Positions 1 through 10,604 of a DNA stretch of 64,000 bases are shown here, piece after piece (within the stretch, counting starts at the first letter, position 1; every line of letters begins with the position of its first letter). The DNA lies in NCBI GenBank assembly GCA_950097015.1, contig CATNEN010000030.1, positions 3,829,001 through 3,893,000 of the forward strand, given 5' to 3'. The translations under genes were made by a program, and so were the position numbers. Source of the stretch: Macrostomum hystrix (lineage: Eukaryota; Platyhelminthes; Macrostomidae). The notes beneath the pieces are model-generated. The model was given only the letters and a program-made list of their open reading frames with translations. It was not told the origin of the DNA and did not search any database.

Positions 1-1156
1 TTTAACTTTAGAAACTTAAAAAAATTCTCAGAACCCGTCGGTGGTTAACGTTGTCCGCTAGGAGTTGTAAAGATTCGCATTACCAACTGTGACCTGCATT
101 GCAGCTCAGACAGCCAGACAGATTGGCCAATAACTTACCCTTCAGATTGTTTTTATCTCACATTTTCTAGAATTTTCTCGCGGCTCAAAAGCAGATTAAT
201 TTTCGATCGAAGTCGTGCCAGTTAGCGCCGTCTCGGCACTGGCTGGCTCAGACTATATTAGATACGAGTGAAATTGCTCTAGGAATTGAGCACAGCAACT
301 AATCACTGGCCATGCAGTTTAGAGATATGAAAATTAAATTGCAATCCATAAACGGTTCGCTAAAGCAGCACACTGGCTATAGTCTCGTCTGGTATACTGT
401 TATCTTGGAGTATCTTCTGTTGATCGGTACGCGCTATATTCGCTTGAATTTTGCGCGTAGTCAGCAAAAGCCGCGCCAAAGCATTTTCTTACTAAACTGG
501 CAGACAAATGAAAGCGAAACAAGAGATAACACCGATTATCTCAGGCAAACAGTGCTGACACGAGGCAAATTTTCCTTGCAAATGCTAAATATGTATTGAG
601 ATTAGAACTATATTGGGCTGCTATACTTAGATATAATCGTTGAAACAAATTACTGCGATCCGATGTGAGCCTATATGGACAAATTTCGCATGCAATAGGC
701 GAGCTGGAAAGCACAAGTCAAGGGTAAAGGTATTTTACTGCAGTGGCACTCATCTAATTCCAGGCTAAAAAGCGTTTAGAATGAAAATTTCTTTGATTTT
801 GGTGCCAAAAAAAAGAATAAAACTAAAGAGGTTAGAGAATGACGCAAAACCCTCTGGAAACAAAGCTGTACGAACTAAACGCTTTTTTTCAAACACAAAA
901 ACTAATGTTAAATTGTCTACAGAATTGAAGAAAGGATAAAACTTTGATATAACAATCACAATTCGTGCTTTTGTAGCGCGAACAGCTGACGTTCTGTTAC
1001 AAGCCATGCTTTAAACAGTAACTGACGAGAAAGCGAGGATAGAAGCCCTTGGATACAGGCTTATGATTTGTATTCGAGTTTTTTGCTACCAACAGTTTTT
1101 TTAAGTCGGTGTTTTTTATTTTAAAAAGGCTGTTTCTAAGAATTTCTCAAGCTGCT
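1..1156. other. 3' flank of the calcium-binding protein gene, no gene seen
   Basis: No convincing coding sequence on either strand. The open frame at 312-599 shows no recognisable motif and has no family resemblance I can see. The only functional site I can point to is the polyadenylation signal of the minus-strand gene near 1115. Confidence 0.5.
1115..1120 (-). terminator. polyadenylation signal of the calcium-binding protein gene
   Basis: The minus strand reads AATAAA about 40 nt after the TAG stop at 1157-1159, a normal spacing for a 3' end in a compact invertebrate gene. Confidence 0.5.
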
Positions 1157-3310
1157 CTATCGAGCTTCCGGTGGCTTGGTGATCACCGGGCCGAACAGAG
1201 CCCGGAACTTGCTGTGCGGATCCTCGCCCAGGAAATAGTCGCACCAGGCGTTCAGGTACTCATCGGACGACAACCGTCCGTCCTGCGAGGCAAATTCAAC
1301 AAAAAAAGCTATTTTTCTAAGTCTAGTTAGAGTCCATGAAGACTCAGAAGCTAGTTTTAATTAATTTCATTACGCACTTGAATATAAAGGTACCCTAAAA
1401 CTGGTTGCCAAATTAGAGCAAAATGGAGCTAAGCTAGGTGTAAGTGCTGATCAACGCCGTTTAGTTGTGTGGAAATTCTTAAATATTGGAAATTTAACTA
1501 CAAATAGATCATAAAATAGGCGACTTTGTTGCGATAGCTTCATTTCCCCAGTGCCGAGAAATTTTGAACTACAAGATCAAAACAATCTCTATCTAAAGCA
1601 GATAAATGGGGTGAAGTATCTCACAATTTGAGTCTCGTGTTGTCGATGATATCATGAAATATTTGCAGAAGGGCTGCGGGCAATGGCACATCATTTGGTG
1701 ACAATAGACCCGCAGACAGCGAGGAGGCAATTCTGCCCATTTTGTTGGCTCCTGGGCAAATACGCATGCACACAGATATTGTACACAGGCACGCACTCAC
1801 ACAGGTGTCTATATCTGCCCTGACTTTCTTCACTGTGCCTTGGAGGTTGGTCCTCGCGGGCGTAAAATGCACGACACGGGCCCCAAATTAATGTGGCCTC
1901 CGCCGCGGAATCGAGCTTAGGGGCCTTAGTACGAGAGGCAAACGCGTTAATCGCTTTGCCAAAAAGCTGGGCTCCTGTCTAGATCATCAAGTTGACATCC
2001 TGTTGACATCTCACCTTGTCAATGTCCAAGACCTTGTAGAAGGCGTCGGCTTCCTCGCGGGAAACTCCCCAGGCCTCCTGGATGTTGCGGTACTCCTGCA
2101 GCTGGATGTAGCCGTCGCCTGAAGTCTCCACAGCTTTGAAGAAGGTCCAGCCAAACTGGTCGATTTCGTGCCTGAATTCGCCGTTGATCAGAGAGCGCAT
2201 GTTCTTGATGAAGTCCTTCTCAGTGATGGAGGCAAAGTGCTTGCCTGAAGTGAACATGCCGGAGTTGGGCTCTGTATCTAATGCCACACCAGTTGTTGAC
2301 AGCCATTTATAATAAAAGTACACTATAATTGCGCCGGATTTTGACGTACCATCTTTATCAATTGCGATGTACTTCACCCAGATGGAAAGGATTGCTCGCA
2401 TCACAGCGTTGCTCTTCTTCCTGTCCAGATGGCCTCGCTGGCTTAGCGACCTGGCAATCTGGATGAAGTCCTGGCAGCTGATCTTACCCTCGCCGCTGAT
2501 GTCCAACCTGCGGAACATGCAGCGCATCTTGCCCTCCCAGAAAGGACCGCAGTCGACAACGCCAAAATCCTCCGGGCGCTTGTAGCTGACAAGTGGTCCG
2601 AACACCTTCAGGCCTGAGTTTTAAGGACGAGCAACAAGTCCTGTGTCCAGATTCTCTAAACCTTATTTGTCATCGTTTTTAGACTATTTACAATGAAAAT
2701 AGCGTAAAACAGAATGGTCCAAAGATGGCAGAAAAGCATTCCTACCGGTTTTTTGATCCTCCGAAAAGAAGTAATTTGCCCAGGTAGCCCGAAAAGTAGC
2801 CAAGTTCATCTTGCCTTTGCGTTCAGTGTCCTGGATCTTAAAGATTAAGTCCGAATCACGATCAGTCACCTGGAATGTCTGCATCAGCATTTTGAATTCC
2901 AGGTTCGAGATAAGGCCATCTTCATCGCAGTCAGCGGCCTTGAAGATTGGCTCCACGATCGACTCGAAGAACTTCTCCTTTAATGTGCTGTTGAGCGTGC
3001 TCTTCAGGTTCTCAACGAGGTCGTTCTCAAGTAACTGGTGGTTGCAGCGATGGTGCTCGTCCACGGAGGTGCACAGAAAGCCGAACCAGAAGTCGATCAT
3101 GGCCTTGACTAGCGCATCACCATTGTACGTACTCATCTTGGGAAAGGCGTCCAAAATCGACGTGGAAATCTCGATCATGTCGTCTAGACAGAGGTAGCCA
3201 TTGCCCACGGCGTCAGTCTGTCGATAGAAGGTGCGCATCTTGCGCACCCAGAAATCGTTAAACTTGCATTCCGGATACTCCTGCTCAGTTTTGGTACTAG
3301 CCAGCGCCAT
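1157..3310 (-). CDS. two-domain sarcoplasmic calcium-binding / calexcitin-like protein
   Basis: Four exons: 3310-2746, 2613-2350, 2277-2015 and 1282-1157. Each intron is GT-AG and phases match (sum 1218 nt, 405 aa). The protein is a tandem fusion of two EF-hand units of about 200 residues, each like an invertebrate sarcoplasmic calcium-binding protein or calexcitin, which are normally single-unit proteins of about 190 aa. Both units start with an F-W-x-x-K-M-R helix and end with W-x-x-Y-F-x-x-E-D followed by F-G-P. The best loops are DCDEDGLISNLE in unit 1 and DIDKDGRLSSDE in unit 2; the latter is completed across the exon 3/4 junction. Other loops are degenerate (DISGEGKISCQD, ETSGDGYIQLQE), so only some sites probably bind calcium. 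The expected role is cytosolic calcium buffering or sensing. Intron 2 is only 72 nt and has no in-frame stop; intron 3 holds a SINE. Start chosen at the first ATG, just after a possible AG acceptor. Confidence 0.85.
1664..1970 (-). repeat. tRNA-derived SINE, copy 1
   Basis: Similar over its full length to 9413-9760 and 52927-53277. The tRNA-like head is at the high-coordinate end on the minus strand; the head's B-box-like GCTCGATTCC is intact, the A box is eroded. It lies in intron 3 of the calcium-binding protein gene in that gene's sense orientation. Internal differences from copy 2 include a short deletion near 1833. Confidence 0.7.
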
Positions 3311-4438
3311 CTCCTACACTAATTTTGCTTACTATAGAGCTGGCCCTTGAATGTGTGCTGTTGTTTGGAGTCTGGTTGTCTAGCGTTTCTGTCTCCGTAT
3401 TTGCTGGGATATGTGATGGATCTTAATAATCACAGTTGCTATGATGCCTTTTTTGTTTCTGGTGGCGACGGTTCATATGGCCTACAGTGCCGGGGAGGTT
3501 GTGATGAATACCATCGTTTGCTGCGTTTCCCTAGGACTATCCATTCATTGGTTCTGCAGCGTTTCCAAGGGCGATCGATAAAAGCGAGCCCTTGATATCC
3601 TCGCATCTGCATTTCCTTATGCAGCTGACCCCGAAGGAATCCAATATAGACAACCCGGTAGAAGCCCATTTCTACTGGCTGGAACAATTTTGAACAGCGA
3701 ATGCGCCTCCCACGATTCAAATCTGCCTGGTGGTTCTGTGTGCGGCTTTGCGCCTAAAAGTAAGAGGCAAATAACCAGATGGGAATAGAAAACTACTATC
3801 GAAGGACGGAAAGGAGATTTCGGAAACGATTTTTTAGCCTTGAAAACTAGGTCGAGGACGGATGGGGCGCGCGTGCGCCTCCCCGCTGCACCGATGCCCG
3901 TCACCTGTCTATGTCGATCACCTATAGCTTGTGAGCCAAGGCCCATGGCTAGGGCTGTGCAGTGGGAGATTGGGGGCGTGCAGATATTTACATTTACTGT
4001 AGGAGCAGCCAAGGATAGTTAGACTATACGTTTTCGGCCTTCTCGTGGGCTTAAAGGCCAATCTTTGAATAGAACACTGCAGGAATATATAACTGTGCAT
4101 GGTAGAACCGTAAATACGCTTCTTTAGCAAGCAGCAATAGGCACAGCTGCGGATATGCAGTTCACGATACAATCTCACAATTGCTAGAGTTTTTCGCTTG
4201 TGTGCGCAATTTTTATGAAACCTTTTAAATAAGTTTTCTTTGAAGAAATTCAGTATCATCGGTTTCTCTTTTTTTGCGTCACGACGCAAATAACAAAGAT
4301 AAAGATGCGCAAATTATTTACTACGAGCTACTTTCACTGAAAAAGGAAAGACAAAACTAGCAATACTTAGCAGTATAAGTTGAAACTCTGGTTTCTGTCC
4401 TTGGAAGTTAGAGCGATTCGTGATATAGTATAGAATTG

Positions 4439-5975
4439 ATTCGTTTAGTTTAGTTTTGTACGTGAATTTAGTTTAGTTAGGGGTACAGATTATAGTTAGA
4501 TGGTTCAGATTTAAAGACTCTTCGTAATAAGCATCAAGAATTCAAGTTGACTCATCAGATAACACAACAGGTTATTGAACATGCTGTCAAGAACATTAAT
4601 TAATATGTTTCTGTATAGTTTAATGACACTTTCTTTCATTAAATATAGCCAGCACAGCAAGCTTCAAGTACTAGCTAGTTTATAGGAACTCCTTTTAAGA
4701 AAAATAGATTTTCAATGTAATTATCTGTGATAACAACTATTAGTTACAAAATAAATTTAGGCAGATTCGATATTTTCGTAGGTCTATGTATATATAATAT
4801 ATTGTAAAACAGTGTATTAAATATGTGATTAGCTACTTTAACTATGAGTCACAAAAATTTTGAACATATAATGATACATACAAATATTCAGAAAAAAGCT
4901 TTATGTTTGATAGTTTCTTTTCGTTAACGAATCGAATTTATTATACTTCTTTGAAAAATGTTATATTTTCGAGTGTCAGTTTTTCCGTGAAATACATTGC
5001 TAACTACATTCGATGGTGATTTAGTTGTTGTATGCGATTTGCGTAAGTATTTAGCCTTTATCTTTCGAATGCTGATGAAATTTTCTGATTCTAATTGTTT
5101 TTTTGCGACTATGGATTGTGTCTGTGGTTGTTGTTTTTAATCATGAAATTAGTGATTATTGCGTCAGATTTTTTCAGATTATTTTTAACATTTTTTAAAT
5201 CAGTTAGCTTCAGTTTATTAATATTTTTCATATTTACCTGGGTCCGTCCGCTTAAAACTATTTTCACGTACCAATTTATACCGAAATTTAAGTGAGTGTA
5301 ACCATGCACCATCACCATTTGTATTTAAACATACAAATTTATATACTTTATATACTTAGTAAAAAATGTTTCTCATGCAGTATCAGCATTCATATTACAG
5401 AGTGATTCTGGAATACCCCAATAAATTTGCATCTTCATGAAACTGTAGATTTATGTAGCTAATGATGGCTAGATTCCCAAATATTTTTAGACTGACATGC
5501 TTTGCAAGTTTTTCGTACTAGTATGTTTTTTATAATATGCATTATGAAACAACTTTATGTACATTAGTTAATCTATCTAGAGCTGGCTAAGTTTGTGAAA
5601 TTATTATCATATCAAATACCTCATATCAAATCAAATATACATATCAAATATCAAATTATTATTATCATATCAAATAACATTAAAGTTGTAGTTTGAAAGC
5701 AAATTGTTGTCCTTTATTTAATTTATTTTCCTTTTTATATTAAAGTTTTCATTGAGATACCAGTTATGTTTATTAGTTATTCTAAAATTATTTTTATTTT
5801 GTACTATTAGATAATGTACAAAGTATTTTATAGTTATACTCACTATATGCTACACATATTTTAATTAAATAATTCAAAGATATGCTAATTGTCTGTTAAA
5901 GATGCAAAAGCCTCATAAACTTAAGAGATGTTGCTGGTATATTATAAAAAACCAACTAAACTAAACTAAACGAAT
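4439..5975. repeat. AT-rich segment flanked by 17-bp inverted repeats
   Basis: ATTCGTTTAGTTTAGTT at 4439-4455 is present as its exact reverse complement at 5959-5975. The arms bracket about 1.5 kb of very AT-rich DNA. This could be a non-autonomous terminal-inverted-repeat element. I see no clear target-site duplication and no transposase, and the arms themselves are low complexity, so the assignment is weak. Confidence 0.3.
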
Positions 5976-5984
5976 AAATGCACA

Positions 5985-5998
5985 TCTTGGCATTGCAG
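5985..5998 (+). other. splice acceptor just upstream of the SNX29-like start
   Basis: TTGGCATTGCAG is followed by 42 nt of leader and then the ATG at 6041. No upstream coding exon is needed, because residue 13 onward aligns with residue 13 onward of vertebrate SNX29. The acceptor therefore serves either a 5'UTR intron or spliced-leader trans-splicing; the sequence alone does not decide. Confidence 0.4.
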
Positions 5999-6040
5999 AC
6001 TGAATACCAGAATGACTACAGCCAAGCAGCTGGCCCAGTC

Positions 6041-8615
6041 ATGGACCAGGCTCTGGCATCTAGTGGAGTGAAGGGTGGCCTATTGGCCCAGCTGCATTCT
6101 GCTGTCAAGGCCTGCCAGAGACGCTTTGGTGGCCGGCGCGAATTGGCCTCAGACAGCTCAGAGGCGTGGTGAGAATGGAGAAGTTATATAACTAAAAGAG
6201 TGTTATAGCTAGGTTAGAGAGTTAAAATTTAAGTGGCTATGGCGGCTTCCCAGTCCATGGACTGAACAGCTGCATGCAGTCAATAGGTGGCCCAATGGAC
6301 AAGTTTTTTGTAATAAATAAACGCTGAATCTTCAAATCTTGCAGTGTGAGCAACCTGCTTACAGCCTGGGAGAATGTTCTCAACCATGGACTCATTCAGC
6401 AGCCATCTAGTCAGCAACAGCTTCAGCTTCTCCCAATGCTGGGTATCCAAGCTAGCCTATCCCAGCTGACCTCAACCATTGGCGCCACGTTCAGAGTTGG
6501 CGGAGCTCAGGCCGGTCAGCCGACCTTCTGGCTGGCGCTCCGAGAACTGCTCAGCCATGAGGAGGCCGCCAGATTCACCGGCGACAGCCGGGCCCGCTGC
6601 CGGGCCTGGCTGCGCGAGAAAATTAATGAGTCCAGCCTGGAACGCTTTGTCCACACCTTCCTGGCTGACCCGGACCTGCTGGCCAGGCACTACCGACCGG
6701 AAGCGTTCGTCCGCGACCCGGACCTGTGCGCCGCTCTGCCCAACCTGGCCGCCGGCGTCAACAGTATCCTGTTCGCCGTGTCGCCGCCGGCTCCGGCAGC
6801 CGCCGCCTCAGATTTCAGCGACGGCGACTTTGGCAGCGTCGGCTTCGACGACGACTGCGCCATCGAGGTGGCGGCGGTTGCCGTTGAAGACGCGGCATCC
6901 GCTGCGCCAAACGGTGCCGGCCGGGGACCTCGGCGACGTCAGCCGCCTCGGCCGGTTGTCGTGTCCTTCGATGACGACGACGCAGTGAGTAGCGCCGGCA
7001 GCGAGCTGTCGATCAATCACAGGATGGATTTCACCGCCGCTGTCTCCGCCGCCGCCAGTGCAACAGCATCAGGCGCTGCCGCAGTCGTCGGTGCCAGCGC
7101 TTGCCGCTCCGCGGTGCAGCCATCGGCGCCGAATGTGGCCAGCGAGTCCGGCTACAACACCTCGGCCTGCTCGGAGGCTGACGGAGCCAGCGCTTTGTCT
7201 TCGGCTTCCTGGTTCAGCGTTAATGAGCTGCGACAGGTAGGCGACCTGTTCTAGCTTTTGTTCTTGTTATTGTATTGTACTCTGAGAATTTCAAATCTAT
7301 GCAAATAAACTTATTGAATCCTATACTTCATACCCCATACTTCAGAATCAAGTTTCTAATCCATTCTGTCTCATTCCCAATCCATCATGTTACATTCCTT
7401 ATCCATCATGTTACATTCCTTATCCATCATGTTAGATTCCTTATCCATCATGTTACATTCCTTATCCATCATGTTACATTCCTTATCCATCATGTTACAT
7501 TCCTTATCCATCATGTTACATTCCTTATCCATCATGTTACATTCCCAATCCATCATGCCACATTATCCATCGCTCCTGTCACATTCTAGGCACTGTTGGA
7601 CGTCAGCCGCGCCCGCGAACGCGAAGCTGCCGAGCGTCGTCGTGCCGAGGACCAGTGCCGCGCTCTGCAGTCGCAGATCGGGCAGCTCCGCAGAGAGAAC
7701 GGCCTCCTCTGCCAGGAGGTGGGCAAGGAGGAGAGGCTTTCCCGGCTGGCTGAGATGCACGCCGACCTGTCCGAGCTGTCCGCCCAGCTGCAGCAGTCCC
7801 TGGCGCAGGCGCAGCGCGAGCTGGAGGCCCTCCGTGGCCCGACTCCGCGGTGTCCTCAGTACCCGCTGTACGTGTGGGTTGTTGGCGCCTTCAGGCGCGG
7901 CGCTGGGCCAACCAGGCACCACGAGTACCAGGTGAGACATCCCTGCTGGCTGGAAACCTACCCCATCCAACATTCCACTTATCCCATCCTACATTCCACT
8001 TATCCCATCCTACATTCCACTTATCCCATCCTACATTCTACTTATCCCATCCTACATTCCACTTATCCCATCCTACATTCTACTTATCCCATCCTACATT
8101 CCACTTATCCCATCCTACATTCCACTTATCCCATCCTACATTCCACTTATCCCATCCTACATTCCACTTATCCCATCCTACATTCCACTTATCCCATCCT
8201 ACATTCCACTTATCCCATCCTACATTCCACTTATCCCATCCTACATTCCACTTATCCCATCCTACATTCCACTTATCCCATCCTACATTCCACATCTATT
8301 TCCCTCTTGCAGATCTACTGCCAGACGCCAGTGAATGACTGGTCGGCCTTTCGTCGCTATCGCCAGTTCCACGAGTCGCACCAGTCGCTTTGCCAGGTCT
8401 ACCCGGACATTGCCGACTTTTACTTTCCGCCCAAGGTGGCCAATAGTCTACGCGAGGAGGTGGCCAGGAAGCGGATGCGGGCTCTGCAGACCTACCTGCG
8501 CGATGTGGTCAATTATCTGTGCGCCAAGGTGCCCGGTCTAACACAGGAGCAGCGGCTGAGGCAGCACCTGCCCCTGCTCCTGGACAAAGAGAGTCTGGTG
8601 CCGAGGACTGACTGA
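6041..8615 (+). CDS. SNX29: SNX29-like sorting nexin (RUN, coiled coil, PX)
   Basis: Four exons: 6041-6168, 6345-7236, 7590-7931 and 8313-8615; total 1665 nt, 554 aa, with a TGA stop. The N-terminus (AVKACQRRFGGRRELASDS) and the RUN domain (about residues 13-190, with RAWLREKINESSLERF) match vertebrate SNX29. Next comes a low-complexity Ala/Ser/Asp linker (190-330), then N-E-L-R-Q and a coiled coil (about 340-425). The PX domain (about 430-545) keeps the phosphoinositide-binding pattern: RRYRQF, FPPK and R-x-L-Q-x-Y-L-R. The family acts on endosomal membranes and in autophagy-related trafficking, where PX binds PI3P. The protein is shorter than the roughly 810-aa vertebrate form, mostly in the linker. 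Introns 2 and 3 are built of 21-bp tandem repeats. Intron 3 is 381 nt with no in-frame stop, so retention would be translatable. Confidence 0.9.
7385..7562 (+). repeat. 21-bp minisatellite in SNX29 intron 2
   Basis: About eight head-to-tail units with the core CATTCCTTATCCATCATG; first and last units vary (CATTCCCAATCC). The array fills the middle of intron 2 and leaves normal splice sites at both ends. The unit resembles that of the next intron (shared ATTCC, TTATCC, CATC). Confidence 0.9.
7961..8292 (+). repeat. 21-bp minisatellite in SNX29 intron 3
   Basis: About 16 nearly identical units with the core ATTCCACTTATCCCATCC; a few units carry a CC to CT change (ATTCTACTT). Each unit equals seven codons. 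Read in the gene's frame, the array gives a stop-free heptad (H-S-T-Y-P-I-L). Confidence 0.9.
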
Positions 8616-8689
8616 CTGGGTGTCCGTTTTCAGCTAGTTTGCAGAGGCCAAGCCATTTTTGGAGCCTTTCAATACCAGAAAATGTACAA

Positions 8690-8935
8690 AACTTGGTGAA
8701 ATCCCTATTTGATAAATTCCCTACTTGGTGAAATCCCTATTTTAATTTATCCCTGTTTGATAAAAGCTCTACTTAAAGGTAATCCCTACTTCGGGAAATC
8801 CCTACTTAGTGGAAATCCCTACTTAGTGGAAATCCCTACTTAGTGGAAATCCCTACTTAGTGGAAGTCCCTACTTAGGGGAAATCCCTTCTTAGGGAAAT
8901 CCCCACTTGGTGAAAATCCCGTTAAAGGAATTCAT
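8690..8935 (+). repeat. degenerate 17-19-bp repeat downstream of SNX29
   Basis: Irregular units with the core GGAAATCCCTACTTAGT. Four units near 8800-8880 are almost perfect and the rest are diverged. It lies within about 75 nt of the SNX29 stop and so may be in its 3'UTR. Confidence 0.75.
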
Positions 8936-9412
8936 GTTTATTTAAAATTCAATTCAACAATACAATCCCTGTTTAGTTAAAACCAATTTTGATCCTATCC
9001 TATTTCAATCCTATTAGAGAATAACTAAAACTATTGCCAATTTATTAAAGTAAATATTTTTTTATAGATTTTCCAAGAAGTTGCAAATGTAAATTCATAT
9101 CTGATCCGAGTATTTAAAAATCCGTATTATTTTCGTGACATTTGAGCAGATCACTTTAATTGTGCTAAGAATTAGATAAACCCTGATCCTAAAGTGTTAA
9201 ATCTAACTTTCGTGAACTGAAAATGAGAAAAACTGCAATTATATTTTATTTTGTTTTGTTATAATGCTCCACATTATGCTGCTTTGGTCTTCATTGTGCA
9301 ATCAAACTATTGCTATGGCTATTTTTACAATAGATTTCCACTCTAGATTTTTTCTGTCTATCATTCTTCTGAGTGTCTACTAAGTATTTATAATATAACA
9401 ATAATAATAATT

Positions 9413-9760
9413 GCAGGAGGGCTGCGGGCAATGGCGCATCATTTGGTGACACTAGACCCGCAGCCACCGAGGAGGCACTTCTGCCCATTTCGCTGACTCC
9501 TGAGCACACATGAACACAGATACTGTACGCAGGCACATGCTCACACAGGTGTGTACATCTGCCCTGACTTTCTCATCGTCAGGCAGTGTACACTCTCACT
9601 GTGCCTTGGAGGTTGGCCCTCAAGGGCGTAAATTGCACGACAAGCCCCCAAGCCTTTTCTCCGCGGCTGCGCCCCAAATGAATGTGGCCTCGCCGCGGAA
9701 TCGAGCTCAGGGAGCTTGGTGCGAGAGGCAAACGCGTTAGACCGCTCTGCCACTCACGCT
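9413..9760 (-). repeat. tRNA-derived SINE, copy 2 (best preserved)
   Basis: On the minus strand, reading from about 9760 downward, the head carries TGGCAGAGCGGTCTAACGCG. This fits a pol III A box and the D-arm of leucine/serine-type tRNAs. It is followed by GCTCGATTCC, a near-match to the B box (GTTCGANTCC). The unrelated body runs to about 9413 and ends in an ATT/TTA-rich tail. The tail-proximal body (GCCATTGCCCGCAGCCC) is the most conserved part among the copies. A non-autonomous retroposon. Confidence 0.75.
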
Positions 9761-10604
9761 CATGTGTCTATCTCAGTCTTCTGGGCGTCCATGTCTCACT
9801 GAATGTTATTCTCTTATCGTAATCGTAAAAAATTGTGAATAGCAGTATTACTACCCAATCTCTGTTAGTATCCCATAGCGGCTCCTGTCATCCCTAGATT
9901 TTTGTATCCATGTAGATTAATTTTATATTGATTTATTGGGTCCCATGATTGTTCTGTAATTTAGAGCAGCCTGTCTGTTCAACTGTTCAATTACTCATGG
10001 ATTTATCTAGATCTATTATCGCTTTGTTATTACACATTCGATGTTTGTTTTAGGTTTTAACTGTTAAATCTGTTTATTATTGATTAACAATATTTCATTG
10101 GCAAAGTTTCACTGTAAATATTATATTAGTCGTATTAAATCCTGTTGAATTGTATTTGATTATAAAAACAGCTTGAAGAGAATTCTGTGCAAACATTCAC
10201 AATTAGTGATTAGTATTCTACAGAAACATTTCTGGCCATGTTTGAATTGGGTTTGATGTCAATACGATGAGTTGTCTTTTATATATTACAAATAATTACA
10301 TGTTGTCGCTTGTACCTGCGTGAGAGTCCTTTGGTGAAGGAGTTCAAGTTGATGAACAAAAATATAGTCTATGGTAATAATAAGTAAACATTTTATTTTG
10401 CATCTGCAGAAGTCGCAACAAAGCTTTCGAATCCGAACGCGAAGTTAAATAATCCTTAACTGATCATTCAATTGATTTTTTTCGAGATAAAAAAATAATG
10501 CATCAAATAAGCTTACTGCAAGTAGTATTGCTATCAATGCCATTTTCCCACTCGTTCTGTTTAATATAATACTTGCAAGCAGAGTTAAAAATTTGTATTG
10601 GGTG

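Larger units (their letters stand above)
3311..5998. other. intergenic, AT-rich, no gene seen
   Basis: Separates the divergent calcium-binding protein and SNX29-like genes, so it should hold both promoters. 4300-5970 is strongly AT-rich and bounded by a 17-bp inverted repeat. No coding segment with a recognisable domain was found; the open frames around 3440-4290 overlap on both strands and look random. Confidence 0.5.

Noticed and set aside
312-599. 95-residue plus-strand frame
   Set aside because: No recognisable domain and no splice or leader context.
5109-5318. Short frames in the AT-rich intergenic segment
   Set aside because: Lys/Asn/Ile-rich composition typical of AT-rich non-coding DNA, with no motif.
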